From: Ceratodon purpureus
Taxonomy: Eukaryota > Streptophyta > Bryopsida > Pseudoditrichales > Ditrichaceae
Length of the DNA stretch: 64,000 bases
Direction of reading: 5' to 3'
Assembly (NCBI GenBank): GCA_014871385.1
Contig: CM026426.1
Coordinates: forward strand, 42,117,613-42,181,612
Every line of letters starts with the position of its first letter. Positions within the stretch are counted from its first letter, which is position 1. Of this stretch, positions 1-10,440 are shown one piece after another. The position numbers and the translations under genes are program-made. The notes beneath the pieces were generated by a model. That model was not told where the DNA came from, ran no database searches, and saw nothing but the letters and a program-made list of their open reading frames with translations.

Positions 1-214
1 AAATGATTGTGTTGGTGGTTCAACTCCATGTGGGGTGTTTATGGCGTGTTGGTATTGTTTCCAAAGCCATCTTAGTCTGTTTGTGGAATCCTAGTGAAGT
101 GTCTTCCATTATCTTCATAAATATGCGTAGCATCAAATTGTGTTTGGATAGTATTAGTGGTTGTTTCAATGTCATTTTCCAAGTTGCATTCATTAACGGA
201 TGTTAGTCCAGGTT

Positions 215-935
215 ACACCATGGAGATGCTAAGAGTAGGGCTGGTAGTTAAAGGAGGGGTGGGGGGCGCAGGGTGACTAATAGGGAGTAGTGGTTATAGG
301 GTGTGACCATGGAGGCCACGGTCATAGCGGCTGGGGTATCCCTGGCAGCGGACTCAGACAGTTGGGAGGAGGGAGATCAAGGGAGGCCATGGAGATTCTC
401 AAGGCACGACTCAAGCTGGGAGATCCTTGAACAGGGTGTGTGTGTGCGCCTTGAGGCCTGCAACGCGTTGTTGGAGTAAACCAAGGTACCCAAGGCAGAC
501 CAAAGAGTGAGTGAAACCAATGATGATCAGACATAAGAGAGTAGCAAAACCGCATACATGCCTAGGGTTAGAGTCATACATGCACACTGTCACCAAGGAG
601 AAAGATAGACATAACCTGAGACAGCAAGGAGGCAAGGAGTTTTAGCAAGGAATAGTCTGTGATAATGGGAGTGCCAAGGTCTCCAAGAGCAGTGCTCAGG
701 CATACAAAATGGCGGCCAAGTGACCTAGACTATGATCCGACTCAACTACGAGAAAATGAAGAGTGTAAGTCCCTGTCTAACAACCTTGCTTATACTTTCT
801 GTTTCCTAATTTCTAGCTATTCACTACTAGTTCGCACCCCTTTGGTGTCCCTGACTGCCGAGGCTGGGCAAGGTAACAATGGAAATATGCGCTAATGGTA
901 TAGTTCTCGCAGGAGTGACGTATCTAGTGTCTTTT
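215..935. other. Foreign ~0.7-kb insertion inside LINE copy 1
   Basis: Similarity to the second LINE stops near 212 and resumes near 940, so about 0.7 kb is extra here. The stretch has balanced composition, unlike the G/T-rich LINE around it. I see no long reading frame, RNA gene or clear terminal repeat. A possible splice donor follows GAAGAGT near 765. It could be a captured gene piece or a non-autonomous element. The junctions are approximate because the LINE is diverged. Confidence 0.45.
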
Positions 936-1297
936 GATTGTTCGGTAGAGAAGTAGGCTTGTATTAAATTAGAGAATTATTTATGTTGATTTTTGGTGTA
1001 TTATCAAATGAGTATTTCTGTGTTATGGTTGCAAATGGTGGTGTTGCTCCAGGGGAATAAGTCTCTTTGTGGAAGCCATTTATTGTAAGTATTGTTGTTT
1101 TGTGTAATCCATTGGCATAAATATGTCGTATGTGCTTTTTTAGTACATTTGGTTCATTGTATTGTCTGTGTTTGTGATCAAGTATTGTGTGTATGGGAAA
1201 TTGTCTGGGATTTTTAAGCATATTAGTAGATGGTGGTGGTTGGAGTTGGATGGGGGGTTTGGTGGATGTGTGTGTGTGTAGGGGGGGTTGTGGGGGC

Positions 1298-1399
1298 AAC
1301 ATGTTGTGGTTGAATAGTATGTAGTCGTCTTTAAGGGTTTGTGGAGGCAACATATTGTGGTTGAATAGAATGTAGTCGTCTTTAAGGGTTTGTGGGGGG
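1298..1399. repeat. 51-bp tandem duplication inside LINE
   Basis: Two adjacent copies of a 51-bp unit differ at very few bases. Each encodes the same 17-residue run on the minus strand, beginning LPPQTLKDDY. The duplication keeps the reading frame. It looks recent relative to the decay of the surrounding LINE. Confidence 0.75.
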
Positions 1400-1837
1400 G
1401 CCATGGTATCGACAAGGGAAACGGCACCGTGGTCAACAATGTGGGTGACAGATTAATTTTTTGGCAATGTTTAATGCGACGATGATGAGTTTGGAGGGAG
1501 TTGCATGGTATCTTTTAAAGTCACTTGGAGTCATAAGGTGGATACCATTGGGCAAGGTGAGTTGTTCTAGTGTTGTAATGTTGTAAGTTAATAGTTTTTG
1601 TAGTAGTTGAAGTGATGTGTTGGAGTGTAAACCATGTAAGTTTTGTGCTTTGTTCATCCATGTGCTTTCAAATGCAGATGTATTTAGTAGGAAGGTGTTG
1701 ATTGTACTTTTTAGATGGACTCTGGCATGATGTTTGAGTAAAAGCAGTGTTCTTGTGATAGGTTATCGCACACAGTGGTGCTATTTGATGGGAGGTATTT
1801 CTTCTGATCCACCGAATTTTGCAAGTATATACTGTAC

Positions 1838-3250
1838 CTAGGCATAGTAAATTTTTGCCAGTCTGCCTTTGTCGTTGAGGGCGTTTTGAAGTTGTTCCCC
1901 AATGCATCTTAAGTAGGCATTTTGTAGTGAAAATGCTTCAATACCAAATAGGTCATGAGGAAGTTGTGTGGCAATATTAGATGTACATTTTGGTATTCCG
2001 TATATTGTTTTATGTAGGGCTATAATCTTTTTGTCAAGTTTTTTGATGGCCGATATAGAATATGGTACGGCATAAAAGCTGTAGGCAATGCCTGCACGGA
2101 TTACTATATCTATCATATTCATTTTTTGTTTCATAGTGGCTCAACAAGTTACAAGGGCTCAGCATTGTTTGATGACTTTGGTAGTGATGGTGATTATTTG
2201 TGTTTTTCAATTAAGTGATGGTGCGAGGTTTATTCCAAGGTATGTGTATGGTTCATGTTGGTCTAGTACGGAGATTGTTTGATTTCTATAGTTTATATTA
2301 GTGCCTTGTATCTGGGCTTTAAATGCTATAGGATTCATTTTGGACTTGTTTGGATAGCCAATTACTTCACATTTGGAGATCCCGAGATCCAATCTGGGCC
2401 CATTCTCAAAATTTATCTAATTTATTAAGTTGGATTTGCAGCGATACTAGTTTGTTGGCAATTGCCGCAGAATCGTCTGCGTAAGCTGCGGAAGATATTG
2501 TTACTTTGGATGTACCAAAGGTGTAGCCATTGTCACCTTTGTTGTAGCCATCTAAAGTTTAGGTTCAAGGAATATGATGAATAGATAAGGGCTGAGAGTA
2601 TCTCCTTGAATTGTGCCTCTTTGTATCGAGATTGGTTGGACTTTCCCAAAATGTTCTTTGGAGAAGATGGTGGTAGATTGTGAATAGATATTTCCAATAA
2701 GATTTATGGCATCCGTAGGATATCCGAGGTCTTTTATTATGGCTAGTAGTCTAGCGTGGTCAATTGAGCCAAAGGCATTTTTGAAGTCAATTTATAAAAT
2801 GTATATATCTTGATTTGTAAATCAGGCGTCTTCTAGTGCAGCTATAAGGAGTTGTAGTTGTCTGGATGTTCCTCTTTCTAATATGAATCCTTCTTGGCTA
2901 TCGTGTAATATTTGGTGTTTTTCACCGTAAGCCGAGAGGATGGAGGTTAGCGTACTAGTATAGAGTTTGTATATGGTTTTAGCTAATGCAATTGGTCTAT
3001 GGTTGGTCAGTTGTGATGGATCGCCTTTTTGTAGAGTAAAACCGTCAAACTAGTTTTCCACGAAGTAGGAATTTGTTTTTGTTTGTAATAATGTTTAAAG
3101 AATAGAAAAAGTAGTTTGTGGAATCGTGGTGGCATATTTTTCAGAATTGAGTTGGAAATTTTGTCTGGGCCTGGGGCTTTGTTGTTTCCTAGGTTTTTAA
3201 GGCAGAAATCATATGTTTCTTGGTCGAAGTATGTATGTAAGGGGATTTGT
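1838..3250 (-). pseudogene. LINE reverse transcriptase, broken (copy 1)
   Basis: Reverse translation of this stretch gives the RT core in several frames. Motif B/4 appears as RGTIQGDTLSPYLF near 2,580-2,630 and the active-site block as AAYADDSAAIAN near 2,449-2,490. Next comes the KCEVIGYPNKSK...YLGI segment near 2,230-2,380, and the thumb with PHDLFGIEAFSLQNAYL near 1,920-1,970. In the family this enzyme reverse-transcribes its own mRNA at a nicked target. No single frame stays open beyond about 100 codons, so the copy is dead. The homologous segment of copy 2 lies at 24.6-25.6 kb and carries YIDD instead of YADD. Confidence 0.85.
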
Positions 3251-5585
3251 TATTCTCCACGTTTGTCAATTGTAAATCCGTCTAGATAATGCTATGGGTA
3301 TTGTCTAACGCTACATGTACAGTGTAGTGGGTGTTTATTTTTATGGTGGCATGTAGGAATTGTTGGACAATTACTGATGGATTGTTGAATGTATATTTCT
3401 TGGGCAATATCATCTAGGTTGGTTAGAATATTATTGTGTCTATCAATGATGGAATCTAGAGGTGAAGTCTCGAAATTTTTGAATACTAATCTATTTACTT
3501 TCTTGGGGCTTTTTTCATATAATTGCTAGTATCTTGAGACTGCTTTATGAATACAGTCTTTAATGTATTTGTCGTGATTTTTCTAGCTTCTTTGTAAGCA
3601 GTTTTAGCAATGGCTGCTATTATGTCGATCCATTCATTTAGAACGGTGTCTGTTATTGGTGGATGAGGGATTTGGACAAAGTGATGATTGCGTATGTCGT
3701 TTAGTATTGGGTGTGTTGGCTATTGAGGATCATTCTTTGCAATGTATATGGTTTTTCTAATGAGATGATATGTGGAGAGGTGTTTTTTCCATTCTTTAGC
3801 TAGTTTTCAGGGTAGAAAACCACCTTGTTGTGTTGTTCGATTTGTGAGATTTGGTAGTGGGGATGCTATGCATGTTCTTTCTATGGTTTCTGATATTTTG
3901 TCTACAATTTTGTCAAGTCCCGTACATGTTGTTTTCCGTTGTTCAGAGGAAAGATGGTCGTGGTCTTCTAATAATTTATTTAATTCATTTATTCTAGTAG
4001 AGTTTCCTTCAAAAAATTCTATATTAAACTTTTCTAGGTTTTCTGCTGATATTGGATTTAATATTCTAATTTGTGGAGTATTTCTTGCAAGTAGTGTATT
4101 TTAGGGGATGTGAAGAATAATTGGATAGTGGTCTGAATTTAAATTCATGTTTATATTTGTTGTAGAGGAATATCTGTTGTTATTTGGGGAATTGATGTAG
4201 AAGTCATCTATTAAGCTAGTTGATGTATGGTTGTATCCACCTTGTCTAGAAAATGTGGTGTTTGTTGGAATGTATTCAAGATTTAGGGATAGGATAAAGT
4301 TTTTCCTTTGGATGTCTTTGTCTTGTGGTGGCGTATTTGTGTATTTGTTTTGTCTACCGTGTAATGCTATATCTCAGTTAAAGTCTCCACATAATGTGTA
4401 TATATGATTTGGATGTGCTGAGATTTTATTGGTGATGGTGGATTTTATGTGAGGGATGAGACAAATGTCTTCTACGTGTGTGGGCATATACATATGTATA
4501 ACAAGCCATTATTGCAATGGTTGATTATCTATGCGTATTAATTGGAGGTATGGTGAAATGTTAGCCAGGGTGGGGATTTTGGTGATATTTCTTGGAAAAG
4601 CATATTTGTTGTGTATTAGAGTGAGTAAGGCATTCCCTTTGGATACATCTTGTAATAGCGTGGGTATTGTTGAAAATAAGTTTATAGTTGGGAAAAAGGT
4701 TTTGAACCTATTTAGTAGATTTTGTTGCTGTGAGTTTGGTTTCTTGAATGTTAATGATTGCTGTGTTTAATGATGTGTTAGCTATGAAGCTTTGTAGGTT
4801 TGGTAATGCTTTATTTAGAGATGATGCGTTTTATGTAATTATGTTTGTTTCATGGTAATAATTGTTATTTACTCTTGGCTGTGGGGCAGAGATGTTTAGA
4901 AGTGGGGGGGATGTGAGTATTTGTTTAGGCTTTCAAGGCATCTGAAGGATTCAGTGAATAGTTTCTGTGGAAGAATTGGAAATTTTCTTTTAAGTTCTAT
5001 TGCGGTTTGCGGTGTTTCTTGGTTACGAATGTAGTTATAGATTTCATTGTGAATTGAGTTTTTGGGGTGTATAATATCTTGGTGGTTTTCAAGAAATGTG
5101 GTGTACGGGTGTTTTGTTTTGTCGCTCAAGGAGGGTTGCGAAGGTTGATTAGTCGTATTAGTAGTGTATTGGTCCATCTGTCATTAAAATCGTGGGTTTG
5201 AGGTTGTGCAAATGTATCGTCACATATATCTAATGATTCATTGATATTAACAATTAGGCATAAATTATGTGGAAAGGTAGGGGTTGATTTTGTGTTTGTA
5301 TGTATTGGTATAAATGTAGGTGTGTATTAGTTGTTTGAAGATGTAGTATGCGAGAGAATATATATGCAATTTGTTGATATTCAGGTTGGAATTTTATTGT
5401 ATTAAGGCTAAAGTATAATTTGGCTCTTTTCTTATGTATGGCAGGGTGTGTACGTAAGATATTAGGCATTAGGCTAGGGTTTAATTCTATGTCACCACAT
5501 TGTAATAGAGCTAGTGTATTAATGAAAAGGTAGCCATAGTATTTGGGACTTTTAGGTTTTTTCTTATTTAATTTTACGTATTTTG

Positions 5586-6290
5586 TTAAGGTGTAAATTG
5601 TTGAAGTAAAAAGATTAGGTAAGGCGGGTATTTTTTTTCTAATTTTAGAGTTGAAAAGTGAGGATTTATGTAAGTATTTATTGGTGTATGATTTTTTATA
5701 GTAGTCGGAATAGGATTATTTATAATTTGGTATTTGTGTTTTGTAATTTGGCAAGACCGGTAGGTCGAGGCCGTTTTATGGTTGTGTTTAATAATAATAT
5801 AATATGGTACTAAGAGATGATATTTGATACAAGGATTATATGTGGAGTTATAACGGTGTGGAGAATGAGTTTTAAGTTTTTTATTAAGTTTGGTTTTTGA
5901 GTGAAGTGTGAATTTTAGATGATATTTGCATTTTGGATGAAATCTAAATTTTGGATGGGATCTAAATTTTAGATGAGATCTAAAGTTTGGATGAAATTTG
6001 AAATTTGGATGAAATCTGAATTTTGGATGGAATCTGAGTTTTTGATGAAATTTGAATTTTGGATGAAATTTGAGTCTTGGATGAAGTTTTGGTTGGATTT
6101 TGTATTTGTACACGTCTGAGGTAGAGTAATTATATTTGTATTTCAAAGAGTATTCAAAACATTGTATAATATGGTAATATTCCATATTTACTCTAATATA
6201 TTCTAAATGCCTTATACCATTTCTAAGTAAAAATACGTATACAAAATAGTATTTAAGTACATACTTTTTACCTCGGCAGTTCGTGGTCAA
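5586..6290 (-). CDS. Unrecognised 234-residue ORF with 6-residue repeats, 5' of the LINE
   Basis: This open frame of 234 residues lies just upstream (minus strand) of the LINE endonuclease region and has the same A/C-rich, G-poor coding strand. Its middle, roughly residues 65-135, is a run of six-residue units of the type HPKFRF / HPNFKF / HLKFRS, giving a very basic, aromatic-rich segment. The C-terminal third is rich in H, N, T, P and K with no motif I recognise. By position it could be a LINE first ORF (an RNA-binding protein in other families), but no RRM or zinc knuckle is visible. The repeat alone could also keep the frame open by chance, since an 18-bp unit cannot shift the frame. Confidence 0.35.
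   Translation of the reverse strand: MTTNCRGKKYVLKYYFVYVFLLRNGIRHLEYIRVNMEYYHIIQCFEYSLKYKYNYSTSDVYKYKIQPKLHPRLKFHPKFKFHQKLRFHPKFRFHPNFKFHPNFRSHLKFRSHPKFRFHPKCKYHLKFTLHSKTKLNKKLKTHSPHRYNSTYNPCIKYHLLVPYYIIIKHNHKTASTYRSCQITKHKYQIINNPIPTTIKNHTPINTYINPHFSTLKLEKKYPPYLIFLLQQFTP
5890..6105. repeat. 18-bp minisatellite
   Basis: About twelve imperfect copies of an 18-bp unit related to TTGGATGAAATCTGAATT run through this stretch. They encode six-residue HPKFRF-like units on the minus strand. Variation is mostly single substitutions, so the phase is kept throughout. Confidence 0.85.
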
Positions 6291-6299
6291 TCCTCATTT

Positions 6300-7250
6300 G
6301 GCTTATCCTTGAGTAAATCAAGACTTACCAAGCCGGTAATTTGCTACATTCCACTAAGAGCCAAAGCCAATGTATCTTGAATAAGCATTTGCTTATTGAA
6401 TTTCTCATTGATTTCATCAGCATAGTTGTAAGCGTCCTTAATTATATTATCCTTCAAAGTCTTCATATCCTTGTGCAACTCACCATAAGCTTCTTGTTGC
6501 CTACTTCAATGTCTTCCTTCATCAAGGTAAAAACATCACCTTTTACACTTACCTCACCTTTGGTTTGGTTTTGAATTGCCTACATAATATTGACCAAACA
6601 TGAGTTAGTATCTTCAAGACCAAGCTTTACTAGCAAATCCTTGGAAGGTTTTTCACTCTAAGGCTCCTACAATATGGAGTAATATCAACATAGTAAACTT
6701 CAATTCTCTCCACTTTGCCTACAAACTTTCTAAAGACAAAAGGATTGACACGCTGTACATTTGCACTATCATCATGTCTAACTCCATCTCCTCCATGGTA
6801 CCAAATAGACACTACATTCTTGATGCTAAGATTTCTGCAATACATAATGGAGGTGTTATCAACCCTCAAAAGAATGGAAAGGTTGTAAAAAGTATTAGAG
6901 TTTTTTTCCTTTGCCTTTTACTCCAAGGTCAGAGATGCACTTTTACTTGTTTGACCCTCCAAAATCTTATATTGAATTGAGATTTGGTGGCGGGTTTGAA
7001 TCTTCTTGCCTTGAACTGGTAGAGGTGCTCTTTGAATGATTGTTAGAGGTGCTCTTTGACAACTATACAATTTCAAAATTATAACCTCTCCTAAAGCCAC
7101 TCTGTAATATATCTTTGAAGAAAGAATGGGAGAAGACACCAACAATGTTATTACTTGTAATTTTAATTGAGAGGTTAGTGGTCTAGCAATAGAGTGGTAC
7201 AATTTGAATACCTTGTCAATGGTGCCTTTGGGATAGTGGAAGCTCCAATT
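6300..7250. other. Decayed low-complexity coding remnant, unrecognised
   Basis: There is no reliable gene. Short minus-strand frames run next to each other (about 6,918-7,202 and 6,630-6,869, then scattered pieces to 6,320) and read like one eroded K/E/N-rich protein with several stops. I cannot name the family. No RNA gene or clear repeat is seen. Confidence 0.3.
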
Positions 7251-7259
7251 ACAGAATAA

Positions 7260-8780
7260 AAGATTTAAGCCCCTTCAACAATGCCACTCGATCAATTTCA
7301 GGGTGGAGAAGGTGGAGTTTGGCAATTTCAACCCAAACTCCTTTCTCTCCACCCCACTTAACTCCTTTTGCATTCTATGCCTGGAATGGCCTACGTGACT
7401 CATTGAACAGCTCGAGAAGGTGGGAAGGATGGCGCAATTCTAGTCCGGGTTAACTACAATGTTGTGAGCAAGATGGTAATCTAAATTGTGATATTTTTTG
7501 GTGAATTAATGAACATATATCGCGACCTATGGATCAAAAAGTATGTGGATTTCCCTGTATTCTGGTGCCAGCAGTACGAGAGGCAGGGTCTACAGAGCTA
7601 CCATCGAGGCGTAGAGTACAAGGAAGAGACGTGGCAATGGGTTACCTGAGCGGAAGGTCAGAAAGCGGTTAGGTTACGTCAGCTTATGTTTCCATCATCA
7701 CGTCCTCTTGGATGCCGGATACGGTGAATCGCTGGGAGGGATTGTGGGGGAGTTGTTCAGCAATTTTTAACAATTTCTAGTTTCGTGTTGGGATTGGCGG
7801 CGCGGAGTGGGCGGAGTGGGGGTCCGGAAGAGTCCCAATGGAGAGCAATGGGTGGAGCAGTACATGGGAGTGGAGGCGGAATCAGTTTCAGCGGCGTCTT
7901 CAAGCGTGAGAGAAGGTTTAGGACTCTGAGGGATTAAAGGTCTTACTCTGCATGGAGAATTGCCACATTGCCGCATTTGTCATGGACGATCCCAGTTTGC
8001 CATCAAGAGAACACAAAGTGCAGGAGTTTAGAGGAGTAGAAGCGGAACTGTTTTGGTGGTTTAGGGTTGAAGGGGCATCGTTGGAGGGGAGCAGGAGAGC
8101 CATCGCATTGCTGAATTCCACATATCTGCAAGCACAGCCGCGACCTAGTAGGTGAAACCGGAAGGGAGATTTTGGGCACCAAGAGAGGTGCAGATATCTG
8201 TGGTATTGGCACGCAGCCATAATACTCGGGTGGTGTGATAGGAAACAATTCCCAGGCTTCGTGAGGGAACTGCTTCGTGAGCAATACTATCCGTCGATAA
8301 CAATCGCAGGCGATGAAGAGACTCGCGAGGGAAGCAATGTCGACCAGGTCCAACTCCACACAGGAGGGCCAACAACGCGCGGGCACAGTGATAATGCCGC
8401 AATCGACAGAGGAGCGTGACTTCGGTTTAGGGCATCATGGCCATAACTGGGAAGAGTTTAGGGGTTCTGGGCAGAGGGTGGTGAATTACTTCTATACGAG
8501 TGCACATGTGAATTGAGCTGGTCTTCCTTATGTAATGGCCTGATCGGGATGGTGCTGAATGCAATACAGAGTGCTGGATTGCAGAGACCCCCGCTAGAAG
8601 AGATTGGAGTCAATATCTCCATGTCAGCGAAGCCAAGGGGGAAGCAACCAAGGGACAAAGCAGTGGTGAGACTGATTGTTGTACTTCACAGAAATGAAAC
8701 TCGTGCATTTGCTTTCTCATGTGCATGTGCTTCGATAGGATGTGTGTGTACTTCCTTCTCATGTGTGTGTGCGGGATAAT
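7260..8780. other. Gene-poor GC-richer stretch
   Basis: Composition changes near 7,250 from AT-rich to roughly balanced. Only short frames of up to about 127 codons occur, and they overlap on both strands with no recognisable domain. A short TG/CA-rich run lies at 8,720-8,775. The stretch may be the 5' part of the exon array that follows, but I see no exon I can defend. Confidence 0.3.
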
Positions 8781-8787
8781 GTACCAG

Positions 8788-9450
8788 GAGTCGCTGCTCG
8801 TCAACACTCCAGGCGAGCAGGTGCAAGGTGTGGCCCCGGTGGAGACAATCCAGAAGACAACCCCGAAAAGGAAATCGAGAGCGAAACCCAAGGTACATTT
8901 GGGGCCTTTTATCGCAGTCCATCGAAGGTTGTCTTCAGAAAGATTGCTGGAGAGCACGTTGGAGGGAGTGAGGGTGTTGCGTGGAGGGGCTTCTCGTTCT
9001 CAGAACTGAAACTCTGTTTGCAATCTATGCATCGCAGGTTGCAACAGCACGGGACGAGGTGGAAGTCATCGGAGCAATGCCACCCTCGACACATGGAGGG
9101 TGCCATCCCAAGGCGCCCCCGAAGTGGAAATCACGGGCGAAGAGTCAGGTGAGAACTACGATGTTGTGATCCACTTATGAGCCACATGCTGAGGAGGCCA
9201 AGAGAGGGAGCAAAGAAGCAGGTAAGTATGGATTTAGGGTTGCCATGGAGATCGTATGGCGATTCAATTGTGACTCAATGGGCGTCCATGGCTCAGAGTA
9301 TGACCCGGGTGGGATTTGCGGGTCCATGCGCAGATGCCAGTTGCAGAGATAGAGGTCCCGGACTTCAACATCCATTGCGGGCAGGTGCACCCGATGGAGG
9401 TCTCAAAGGAGAAGATCGTCAGGCGCAGGAAACCGAGAACAAAAAAACAG
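8788..9450 (+). CDS. Predicted gene segment with three similar phase-0 exons
   Basis: Three segments each follow an AG, stay open, and end at a GT donor: 8,788-8,892 (35 codons), 9,038-9,148 (37 codons) and 9,334-9,450 (39 codons). All three are phase 0 at both ends. Each ends in a basic run: PKRKSRAKPK, PKWKSRAKSQ and RRRKPRTKKQ. The second and third also share a VA-x(2)-(D)E-(V/I)-E-V start. This is what serial exon duplication looks like. The basic tails resemble nuclear-localisation or AT-hook-like sequences, but no domain is recognised. Further possible exons lie at 9,464-9,493 and 9,505-9,640. Start and end of the gene are unknown; the boundaries are splice-signal inferences. Confidence 0.4.
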
Positions 9451-9812
9451 GTACAGGTTACAGGGAAGAAGACCCTCGGGGCAGAACATCAGGTGCAGGG
9501 GCCGATATCATTGCAGAGTCATCCATGCGAGGTAGTAACGGTACCAGGAAGAGGGCTGCTCCAAGAGAAGGACGTTGCAGTTGGATTCCAGATCCATGGG
9601 CAGGCCACGGAAGGTGCAAAGCGGGTGCGCATTGCCCTGCTTCATGCCGCAGTCGAACTCCCCGGGAGCAATCGGGCCCCCACCGCCGCCCTCGCGTACG
9701 CCAACGCCAGGTACTGTCACGTACCTTTGGAAAAACATTTTTGTTCTATCTTTTAGAAATGCTGTTCACCGCCATTAAGGGGTGAGGAACCGGCTACCTA
9801 GGATTTGACTGT

Positions 9813-10412
9813 GTGGAGGGGTGGGGGTTTGCATGCGCAATTCGGGGGAGACGGGGGAGGTTCGCACGGGCGGCTAAGGGTAAGGCGCAGAAAGTCAACC
9901 ACAGGAAGCCTAAGGGCTGGGCCCTTGAGCAAATCACGCCCAATCAGACCGCGGGATGCATCACCCGGCGTGCATGGTGGAAGATCGCGGCGTATAGGCA
10001 GCAAGAAGAGACCGACACTGCGATAATGGAGGTGCTGGCGGATATTCACGCCCAATCAGATGCAGAAGGGATTGCGGAGATCATGGCGCCGGAGCTGCAG
10101 CACACAGTGGACACCATGGAGACATGCGATATTAGCCTGTATGATCATGTTTTCAGGGATGAAGTTTGGAGGACTTTCGAGCCCATTCGGAAGGCGAGTG
10201 GCTTTGAGGCAACTCATCCGGGGGGATCATTGCAACGACGGGTGAGCACAATGCCGGTAGAGCACGTGCCAGAGCACTTCGCGACCGTTTACAGTAGTTG
10301 GAGTTCCGAGAGAGAGGGCAGGGCTGTATTAGTGCTGAACAGGAAACCTCTCAGAAGCTTCGTTCCACACGAGGGACACGCCTTCATGGACCCAGGGGGA
10401 CATTATAGGTGA
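9813..10412 (+). CDS. Open frame of 199 codons, unrecognised
   Basis: An uninterrupted frame of 199 codons starts with a basic segment rich in R, K and A and continues into a mixed acidic region containing AEGIAEIMAPELQHTVDTME. It matches no family I know. It stands upstream of the piggyBac frame and downstream of the duplicated exons, on the same strand. A possible donor occurs at CGACGG|GTGAGC near 10,240, so part of the frame may be intronic. It could be a real 5' exon of a longer gene or a chance frame in GC-rich DNA. Confidence 0.3.
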   Translation: MEGWGFACAIRGRRGRFARAAKGKAQKVNHRKPKGWALEQITPNQTAGCITRRAWWKIAAYRQQEETDTAIMEVLADIHAQSDAEGIAEIMAPELQHTVDTMETCDISLYDHVFRDEVWRTFEPIRKASGFEATHPGGSLQRRVSTMPVEHVPEHFATVYSSWSSEREGRAVLVLNRKPLRSFVPHEGHAFMDPGGHYR

Positions 10413-10440
10413 AGGAATCTGCATTGCGACAGGGAAGAAG

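Larger units (their letters stand above)
1..5470 (-). mobile_element. Decayed LINE (non-LTR retrotransposon), copy 1
   Basis: This is a minus-strand LINE remnant read in pieces. From its 5' side (high coordinates) it shows an APE-type endonuclease with INIQET near 4,750, GDFN near 4,380 and SDHYP near 4,120. A reverse transcriptase follows, with QGDTLSPYLF near 2,590 and the catalytic YADD at 2,472-2,483, then a thumb region containing KKLDKKIIALHK and PHDLFG near 1,960-2,060. Stops and frameshifts break it throughout; one TGA directly follows GDFN. The piece at 1-210 matches the region upstream of the RNase H domain in the second copy at 22.5-27.3 kb. The coding strand is rich in A and C and poor in G, so the plus strand looks G/T-rich. 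The family assignment (APE-type LINE with RNase H) is firm; the clade is not determined. Confidence 0.85.

Noticed and set aside
8719-9785. Single long plus-strand gene of basic protein
   Set aside because: The open stretches lie in different frames; splice-bounded exons explain the pattern better than one continuous frame.
9773-9790. TTAAGGGG as a piggyBac left end
   Set aside because: No matching inverted end with TTAA was found downstream of the transposase remnant.
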